The notes below the pieces were generated by a model, which saw only the letters and a program-made list of their open reading frames with translations, searched no databases and was not told the origin of the DNA. From assembly GCA_004556455.1 (NCBI GenBank), contig SFGY01000016.1, positions 1 through 19,010 of the forward strand: a stretch of 19,010 nt of DNA. Reading direction: 5' to 3'. The translations under genes were made by a program, and so were the position numbers. Below are positions 14,441-19,010 of the stretch, one piece after another. Within the stretch, counting starts at the first letter, position 1; each line of letters opens with the position of its first letter. The DNA is from Clostridiales bacterium. GTDB lineage: Bacteria; Bacillota; Clostridia; Saccharofermentanales; DTU023.

Positions 14441-15120
14441 CAGTCTCTGGAACTCAGTTCAGCGAGTATTTCGCCATAAAGCCTGGCGGAAACTTCCGGC
14501 CAGCGGCGGCAAAAGTCCCGCGCGCGTTTTTCATCGGGAACGCTCAGCCTGATCTGAAGAAGCTCACCACCTGCTTCGCTGGCTATCAGATTGACAGTGT
14601 AAGCCCCATTCGCATCTGGACTGAAACTGGCATGAGTCTCAGCCTGAGCCTGAGTTTTTCGAACAGCTGCTTTCAGCTCCTGAAGTAAACCTTCGGGAAG
14701 CTGAGTTTTGAGTTGTTCCCAGACTTCGGCACCCTTGGGGAGCAGATAGCAGCGTTTGAGCTTTTTGCCGTAGGCATCAAGGTTTTTTTCTTCTTTGTTT
14801 TCACTGAGGACGATCAGACCTTGCTGCAGCAGTTCTCCCAGGGCCTCTTCCGGAATAAAGGAATTAAAAAAGAGGGTTGCGGCTGCTCTTGAACTGAGCT
14901 CATCAGGCAGAAGGCCCGGCTGCTGCCGGAGCAAGCCCAGAAAAAAAAGCTTGGCCCAGTTAAGCTCGCGGTCATGTGCCTCGCTCTGCCGTCTTTCTGA
15001 GTTCACAGGCATAGGGGAGTCTGAGCTCGTGAGCTCGCGGTCGTGCGCCGCGCTCTGACTTGTCGGCAAAGATTTTTCACTTTTATGATCCTGGGGAATG
15101 AAAGAAGTTTTTTCCGTCAT
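14440..15120 (-). CDS. DUF4364 family winged-helix protein
   Basis: The 226-residue product resembles the Firmicutes DUF4364 family. It has a winged-helix-like segment (WAKLFFLGLLRQQPGLLPDE, then LGELLQQGLIVLSEN and GKKLKRCYLLPKGAEVWEQL). A C-terminal domain follows, with YTVNLIASEAGGELLQIRLS and ARDFCRRWPEVSARLYGEIL. Function is unproven; the fold suggests a transcriptional regulator. I chose the ATG at 15120 because AAGGAG lies six bases upstream; a longer frame from 15159 has no such site. The first 50 or so residues are a poorly conserved Ser-rich tail with an internal duplication: AHDREL occurs twice, 23 residues apart. It is convergent with obg and divergent from galE. Confidence 0.75.
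   Translation of the reverse strand: MTEKTSFIPQDHKSEKSLPTSQSAAHDRELTSSDSPMPVNSERRQSEAHDRELNWAKLFFLGLLRQQPGLLPDELSSRAAATLFFNSFIPEEALGELLQQGLIVLSENKEEKNLDAYGKKLKRCYLLPKGAEVWEQLKTQLPEGLLQELKAAVRKTQAQAETHASFSPDANGAYTVNLIASEAGGELLQIRLSVPDEKRARDFCRRWPEVSARLYGEILAELSSRD
14963..15057 (-). repeat. In-frame 26-base direct repeat in the DUF4364 gene
   Basis: Positions 14963-14988 and 15032-15057 agree at 23 of 26 bases and lie 69 bases apart, so the frame is kept. Each copy encodes Ser-x-Ala-His-Asp-Arg-Glu-Leu. Confidence 0.75.
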
Positions 15121-15181
15121 AAATTCTCCTTCGGTCATCCAGCCTCTGGCTGCCTTCATTTTGCTGGACCTGTTTCAAGTT

Positions 15182-15196
15182 TTTCAGGGACTGAAA
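15182..15196. promoter_or_regulatory. Candidate operator palindrome upstream of the DUF4364 gene
   Basis: TTTCAG-GGA-CTGAAA is a 6-bp palindrome with a 3-base spacer. It sits just downstream, in the minus direction, of a TATAAA box at 15203-15198, where a repressor would block initiation. It could be the site of the DUF4364 protein itself; that is inference. Confidence 0.35.
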
Positions 15197-15197
15197 T

Positions 15198-15229
15198 TTT
15201 ATAGCCAGCCTTAAATAAAGTTTTGTCAA
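15198..15229 (-). promoter_or_regulatory. Possible promoter of the DUF4364 gene
   Basis: Minus-strand TTGACA (15229-15224) and TATAAA (15203-15198) are good hexamers but 20 bases apart, longer than normal. The TTGACA overlaps the -35 box of the divergent galE promoter, so the two may compete. Confidence 0.25.
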
Positions 15230-15251
15230 CTCATCTGCTTCTCAGTATAAT
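15223..15251 (+). promoter_or_regulatory. Sigma-A promoter of galE-cvpA
   Basis: TTGTCA (15223-15228) and a perfect TATAAT (15246-15251) are separated by exactly 17 bases. The start site is near 15258, giving a leader of about 64 bases. Confidence 0.8.
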
Positions 15252-15321
15252 TCATTTGGAACGATTTCACCCTTGAAAGCAAAGTTTTACATTTTGCAGT
15301 TTCAGCAAGAAGGGACGATAT

Positions 15322-16359
15322 ATGCAGAAAATCGAAAAGAGGGAAAAAGTTTTAGTTTGCGGAGGCGCAGGTTATATCGGCAGCCATACGGTGCTGGCCC
15401 TGGAGCGGGCCGGTTTTGAGGCGGTCATTGTCGATGACCTGTCGAACAGCAAAGCTTCTGTGCTGGATCGACTGCAGCAGATCGCGGGGAGAAGCTTTAA
15501 ATTTTATCGCCTGGATCTTTGCAAACCCCGCGAGACGCTTGAGCTTTTCCGTCAAGAAAGCCCCGCGGCAGTCATCCATTTTGCCGGCTATAAAGCTGTT
15601 GGTGAATCCGTAGAGAAGCCGCTCATGTACTACAGAAATAATCTGGACAGTACGCTCTCCCTGCTTGAAGCAATGCAGAAAGCGGGCTGCAGACGTTTTG
15701 TTTTTTCTTCATCGGCGACGGTTTATGGGGGTGTGACCCGTATGCCCCTGCACGAAGATGATCCGACCTCCTGTACCAGTCCTTACGGTTGGACCAAGGT
15801 GATGATCGAGCAGATTCTGCGCGACCTGTGTGTGGCGGATAAAGCTTTTTCTGCGGTTCTTCTGCGTTATTTCAACCCCATTGGTGCAGATCCCTCCGGT
15901 TTAATCGGTGAGGATCCACAGGGGATCCCCAACAATCTCATGCCCTATATCACGCAGGTTGCTGTTGGCAAGCTGGATAAATTGCATGTTTTTGGCAAGG
16001 ATTACCCTACGCCAGATGGCACGGGCGTGCGCGATTATATCCATGTTTCTGATCTCGCCGAAGGTCATGTCGCCGCTTTGGATTTCAGTCGTCGAAGCGT
16101 GGGCTGCAGAGCTTTTAATCTGGGAACAGGGCAGGGGGTCTCTGTGCTGGAACTGGTTCACGCCTTTGAAAAGGCCAGCGGACAGAAGATTCCTCTGCAG
16201 ATCGAAGGCCGACGCGCCGGTGATATTGCGGAGTGTTATGCTGACCCCAGCCTGGCAGAAGAGGTTCTGGGCTGGAAAGCCTGTCGTGACCTTGAAGAAA
16301 TGTGCCGGGACAGCTGGAACTGGCAGAAAAATAACCCCGGAGGTTTTCCGGAAAGCTAA
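15322..16359 (+). CDS. galE: UDP-glucose 4-epimerase
   Basis: The 345-residue short-chain dehydrogenase-type epimerase interconverts UDP-glucose and UDP-galactose (some members also act on the N-acetyl forms). It feeds galactose use and surface polysaccharides in the cytoplasm. The NAD-binding GGAGYIGSH is at 14-22, and DDLSNSKA at 38-45. The catalytic site is Ser131 in SSSATVYG, with Tyr155 and Lys159 in YGWTK, at the same spacing as in E. coli. LRYFNPIGADPSG (181-193) and DGTGVRDYIHVSDLA (232-246) are typical of GalE. AAGGG lies about seven bases before the ATG. A cvpA-like gene follows after six bases. Confidence 0.96.
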   Translation: MQKIEKREKVLVCGGAGYIGSHTVLALERAGFEAVIVDDLSNSKASVLDRLQQIAGRSFKFYRLDLCKPRETLELFRQESPAAVIHFAGYKAVGESVEKPLMYYRNNLDSTLSLLEAMQKAGCRRFVFSSSATVYGGVTRMPLHEDDPTSCTSPYGWTKVMIEQILRDLCVADKAFSAVLLRYFNPIGADPSGLIGEDPQGIPNNLMPYITQVAVGKLDKLHVFGKDYPTPDGTGVRDYIHVSDLAEGHVAALDFSRRSVGCRAFNLGTGQGVSVLELVHAFEKASGQKIPLQIEGRRAGDIAECYADPSLAEEVLGWKACRDLEEMCRDSWNWQKNNPGGFPES

Positions 16360-16365
16360 ACCATC

Positions 16366-17133
16366 ATGATTTTAGACATCATCCTGCTGTGTATCCTTCT
16401 TTTTGAACTCTTCCGTGGACTGCGGCGAGGGTTGATCACTTCGCTTGGCATGATTATCGTCCTGCTAATTTCTTTCAGCCTGGCTTCGGTTTACTCCGAG
16501 CCTCTGGCTCAGGCGGTGCTTAACAGCCGCACAGAATTCAGGGTGCAGGAACAGATTGAAAAGAGACTTGAAGAAGAAATACAGAAATGTACTTCGCCCT
16601 CACTCCCTCAGCCTGCAGGGCAAAAAACCGGCCAGGATCCAGGCGATTTCACGTATAAAATTCAGCAGAGCTTAAAGAGTATGGGCTTACCTCCGGCCTT
16701 TCTGGGGGTTTTTGAAGGCAAATATGGCTCCATTCCCGCACAGCTCCAAAGTCTGCTGGACAAGAGCCGTGAGACGGGAACTTCGGCCATACACGACGCG
16801 ATTCACAGCTTTTCCCGGCAGATTTTTGAATTGATTGCCCATGCCCTGGCCTTCCTGCTGATCTTTTTTGTCTCTCATTTTGTGCTGAAACTGCTGCTCA
16901 AAGCTTTATCCGGTCTGATCAACAAGATTCCGCTCATTGGTGGACTGAACCACCTTTTGGGCATGTTTATGGGACTTGTTGTGGGTCTGGTGCTCTGTGG
17001 TCTCCTGCTCAGCGTCCTGCCACCGCTTTCCGGATCTCTGCCAGATCTTCGCGAGCAGCTTGCCAGCTCGCGGCTGGCGACCTGGTTTATGCAGAGCCAG
17101 GTCTATGAAAAGCTGCTCGCTCTGATCTATTAG
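16366..17133 (+). CDS. CvpA family membrane protein
   Basis: The 255-residue protein has the layout of the CvpA family: two hydrophobic helices near the start (about 2-18 and 23-42) with the LFRGLRRGLITSLG connection, a long hydrophilic middle (about 45-150), then two helices at about 152-178 and 196-220 with KIPLIGGLNHLLGMFMG between them. CvpA proteins are linked to colicin V production in E. coli and more broadly to envelope stability; the function here is unknown. It starts six bases after galE without a strong ribosome binding site (GGAAAG about 11 bases upstream), so it may be translationally coupled to galE. Convergent with the solenoid-protein gene; I see no strong terminator between them. 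Confidence 0.8.
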   Translation: MILDIILLCILLFELFRGLRRGLITSLGMIIVLLISFSLASVYSEPLAQAVLNSRTEFRVQEQIEKRLEEEIQKCTSPSLPQPAGQKTGQDPGDFTYKIQQSLKSMGLPPAFLGVFEGKYGSIPAQLQSLLDKSRETGTSAIHDAIHSFSRQIFELIAHALAFLLIFFVSHFVLKLLLKALSGLINKIPLIGGLNHLLGMFMGLVVGLVLCGLLLSVLPPLSGSLPDLREQLASSRLATWFMQSQVYEKLLALIY

Positions 17134-17170
17134 CAGAATTAGGGGGTGTGAGAAAGCTCAGATTTTGTGA

Positions 17171-18403
17171 CTACAGGGCATAGTCGGCAGCATTGATCAC
17201 TTTTGTATCTAAAAGGCCTTTAATGCCACCAAGTTCGGACGTCAGTTTTTCACCGAGGACCTGGCCTTCATCTTTTTCTTCTTTGGTGCTGATTTTACCA
17301 ATATCCTCAGCGATCAGGCTGACGGCAGCTTCCTGTTCCGGACTGCATTTGACGACCGCACAGTCTTCAATGTGCAGGCGCTCTGCGATAAGTTCCTGTG
17401 GAACGTCTTTCGCAATTTTAACCATAGCGCAGTCGCTGACTTCAATCCCCTTGGGATGCTGATCCAGAATCCATTTGTTGATTTTGACGAGAACCTTGTC
17501 CGTGAGATAGGACCCTTTGGCCTTATACTCTTTTATTTCGCCGCTGATCCCGCTCAGTTTTTCCAGAAATTTTTCTTTTAATTCCGGGGTGACCCTTGCA
17601 TCCCCGCGGATGGTCAGATAGCTGATTTCGTCGAGGACTTCGGGATCTCCGTGGATGCTGACATCGCCGATGATGTAGAGCTGTTTGCCGTAGCGGCGCA
17701 GGGCCATTTCATCAAGATCCAGGTCATCCAGAATGACGGCGCAGCCATCCGGAACGATGATGATGTCGGATTTTTCGTCGATGAGATCAAGCAGGGATTC
17801 AGCTTTAGACTGCGCCAGAATGATTTCTTTAGAACTGAAACGAGCGCCTTTGTCACGCAGTTTTTCCACATCCAGCTCAGGGTCTACCATGATCATTCTT
17901 TTAGCCGACCAGTAAAGAGCCTTTTTAGCTCTCAGGACAAAGGTTTTGTCAACCACCGCGTTGCGCTTGAGCAGGATGGCACCATCCGGATACACATTGA
18001 CGGACCCGTTGATCTTTGCGTCTTTTAGATTGGAGTACAGACTCTGTGGGCAGTTCAGACTGCCGTTGACGCGCATGCCCACGCAGGATTCCAGCTGCTT
18101 CTGTGTATCGCTGCCGATATCCAGGCTGCCGTTGACGAGCAAATAGTACGGCGTCGTAGCGGGAATATCACTGCTCCTGATCTCTGACCGTCCGTTGATG
18201 GAGCGCAGTTCGACCCCCTCAGGTAAATCGAGGATGGAAGCACAGTTAATCTCGAAAGGAAGCTTGCTCATGATCGTTTTTGCCTCAGGATTCGTCAATA
18301 AGGTCGAGCAGTTGATGCTGATTTTTTCGTAATTGGCGTAGTTTTCATCACGCACATTCCTTGCATCACAGCTCGCACAGTTAATCATCAGGTTTTTAGC
18401 CAT
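17171..18403 (-). CDS. Repetitive protein of unknown function, probably beta-solenoid
   Basis: This 410-residue protein is cytoplasmic by appearance, with no signal peptide or membrane helix. I do not recognise a family. Its N-terminal third carries a ladder of Ile/Val-Asn-Cys/Gly triplets with Asn at residues 8, 31, 53, 70, 91, 113 and 132, about every 20 residues. The pattern recurs more loosely later (IIGDVSI at 244-250, TIRGDARV at 264-271, VSDCAMVKI at 322-330, IEDCAVVKC at 345-353). Such periodicity suggests a stacked beta-helix, as in bactofilins or pentapeptide-like proteins, although the sequence matches neither that I can see. It starts with a CASC motif (9-12). I chose the ATG at 18403 because GAGGT lies about seven bases upstream; the longer frame to 18547 lacks support. 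It follows a sigma factor gene on the same strand. Confidence 0.8.
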   Translation of the reverse strand: MAKNLMINCASCDARNVRDENYANYEKISINCSTLLTNPEAKTIMSKLPFEINCASILDLPEGVELRSINGRSEIRSSDIPATTPYYLLVNGSLDIGSDTQKQLESCVGMRVNGSLNCPQSLYSNLKDAKINGSVNVYPDGAILLKRNAVVDKTFVLRAKKALYWSAKRMIMVDPELDVEKLRDKGARFSSKEIILAQSKAESLLDLIDEKSDIIIVPDGCAVILDDLDLDEMALRRYGKQLYIIGDVSIHGDPEVLDEISYLTIRGDARVTPELKEKFLEKLSGISGEIKEYKAKGSYLTDKVLVKINKWILDQHPKGIEVSDCAMVKIAKDVPQELIAERLHIEDCAVVKCSPEQEAAVSLIAEDIGKISTKEEKDEGQVLGEKLTSELGGIKGLLDTKVINAADYAL

Positions 18404-18427
18404 TTTCTTTACCTCGATTCTTTGCTT

Positions 18428-18448
18428 CATGTCTTTCATTGGGACATG
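18428..18448. promoter_or_regulatory. Inverted repeat just upstream of the solenoid-protein gene
   Basis: CATGTC (18428-18433) and GACATG (18443-18448) form a 6-bp hairpin with a 9-base loop, about 10 bases before the ribosome binding site of the 17171-18403 gene. It may affect translation or serve as an operator. Confidence 0.35.
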
Positions 18449-18461
18449 TCTTTCTTTTAAA

Positions 18462-18513
18462 CTCAGACAGCTTTGCTCAGATGGCGCAGGACAGAGTGTT
18501 TTGCTCAGACGGC
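18462..18513 (-). repeat. Short direct repeats between the sigma and solenoid genes
   Basis: CTCAGA occurs at 18462, 18476 and 18504, so the copies are 14 and 28 bases apart. The last two are longer matches (TTTGCTCAGAYGG). They lie in the 144-base gap between the two minus-strand genes, where a promoter or regulatory site would be expected. I see no clear sigma-A promoter there. Confidence 0.4.
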
Positions 18514-18547
18514 TCTGGCCTGACGGACTTCTTCTCAGCTTCAGCAC

Positions 18548-19006
18548 TCAGAGTTCAAGCTCTTTCTTCAATCTTTTTCGACAGCGGGACAGCCTCGAAC
18601 GAATGGTCCCCGGGGAGAGGTGAAGCATCTGGGCTATTTCTCCGGAACTATAGCCCTCGACATAACGAAGCTCAAAAATCTCCCGATCCAGCGGCTCCAC
18701 ACGCTGCAGCAGCCTCGCCTCTTCAATCGCGGCCAGCGTGCTGTCTTCAAAACCGATTGAAACGCAGGTCTCAACCTGCTCGGCTTCCAGAAGAGCACGG
18801 CGGTAACAATCAATAAAGAGATTCTTGAAACTGCGGTAGAGCCAGGCCCGCTGCTGGCTGGGGGACAAATTCTCCACGGTCGCCGCGTTGATCAGCGCCT
18901 TGATAAAGGTTTCCTGAACCAGATCTTCCGCCGACTCCCTGCTGCCGCACATGCGTGTGCCAAAAGCAAGCAGTTCACGGTAATACTTTTCATAGAGTTC
19001 CTCCAC
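18548..19006 (-). CDS. ECF-type RNA polymerase sigma factor
   Basis: The product, 152 residues if it starts at the GTG at 19006, has sigma-70 region 2 (YYRELLAFGTRMCGSRESAE, then DLVQETFIKAL) and region 4 (LDREIFELRYVEGYSSGEIA, then QMLHLSPGTIRSRLSRCRKR). It has nothing between them beyond a short linker, as in extracytoplasmic-function sigma factors. These direct transcription of a small regulon in response to a signal. The frame is still open at the window edge, so the true start may lie outside. No anti-sigma gene is visible downstream: the next gene encodes the solenoid-like protein, which may be a regulon member or an unusual partner. Confidence 0.9.
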   Translation of the reverse strand: MEELYEKYYRELLAFGTRMCGSRESAEDLVQETFIKALINAATVENLSPSQQRAWLYRSFKNLFIDCYRRALLEAEQVETCVSIGFEDSTLAAIEEARLLQRVEPLDREIFELRYVEGYSSGEIAQMLHLSPGTIRSRLSRCRKRLKKELEL

Positions 19007-19010
19007 GAAG

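Noticed and set aside
17149..17165. Possible terminator between cvpA-like and solenoid genes
   Set aside because: The stem TGAG/CTCA has only four pairs and the following T stretch is short.

Overview
The window looks like chromosomal DNA of a Clostridia-type Firmicute. The main support is the rplU-prp-rpmA-obg block: L27 carries an N-terminal extension and the dedicated processing protease Prp is encoded between L21 and L27, a Firmicutes hallmark. A DUF4364 gene, an Opp-type peptide importer, strong AGGAGG-type ribosome binding sites and sigma-A-like promoters agree with this. I cannot assign a genus.

Layout from left to right. (1) Positions 1-783, minus strand: the N-terminal 261 codons of murC, running off the left edge. 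(2) 784-1243: an A+T-rich gap with two palindromic structures. (3) 1244-2972, plus strand: a two-gene type IV toxin-antitoxin cassette of the AbiEi/AbiEii class, with overlapping genes and its own terminator, A+T-richer than its surroundings. (4) 2973-3402: a gene-free stretch with terminators followed by a run of hairpins that look like a structured leader. (5) 3403-11681, plus strand: an oligopeptide ABC transporter (oppB, oppC, oppD, oppF, a 64-aa membrane protein, then oppA behind its own promoter), closed by a strong terminator. (6) 11684-14440, plus strand: rplU, prp, rpmA, terminator, obg. (7) 14440-15120, minus strand: a DUF4364 winged-helix protein. (8) 15223-17133, plus strand: galE and a CvpA-family membrane protein. 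(9) 17171-19010, minus strand: an ECF-type sigma factor followed by a repetitive, probably beta-solenoid protein.

The most unusual item is the importer. OppC has about 285 extra residues forming seven RCC1-like repeats, placed exactly in the extracytoplasmic loop between its first and second membrane helices. OppF has a helical, coiled-coil-like insert of about 170 residues between its Walker A region and its Q-loop. OppA has a charged helical insert of about 85 residues, has a signal peptide without a lipobox cysteine, and starts its mature part with an acidic Ala/Glu linker. A small bitopic membrane protein sits between oppF and oppA. Catalytic motifs are intact in both ATPases. My inference is that this is a working peptide importer with extra scaffolding on both faces of the membrane, and that the propeller may hold a non-lipidated binding protein (or another partner) at the translocator. 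I do not know of a published description of this architecture, but I could not search.

A second item worth attention is the ECF sigma/solenoid pair at the right end. The solenoid protein shows a ladder of Ile/Val-Asn-Cys/Gly triplets about every 20 residues.
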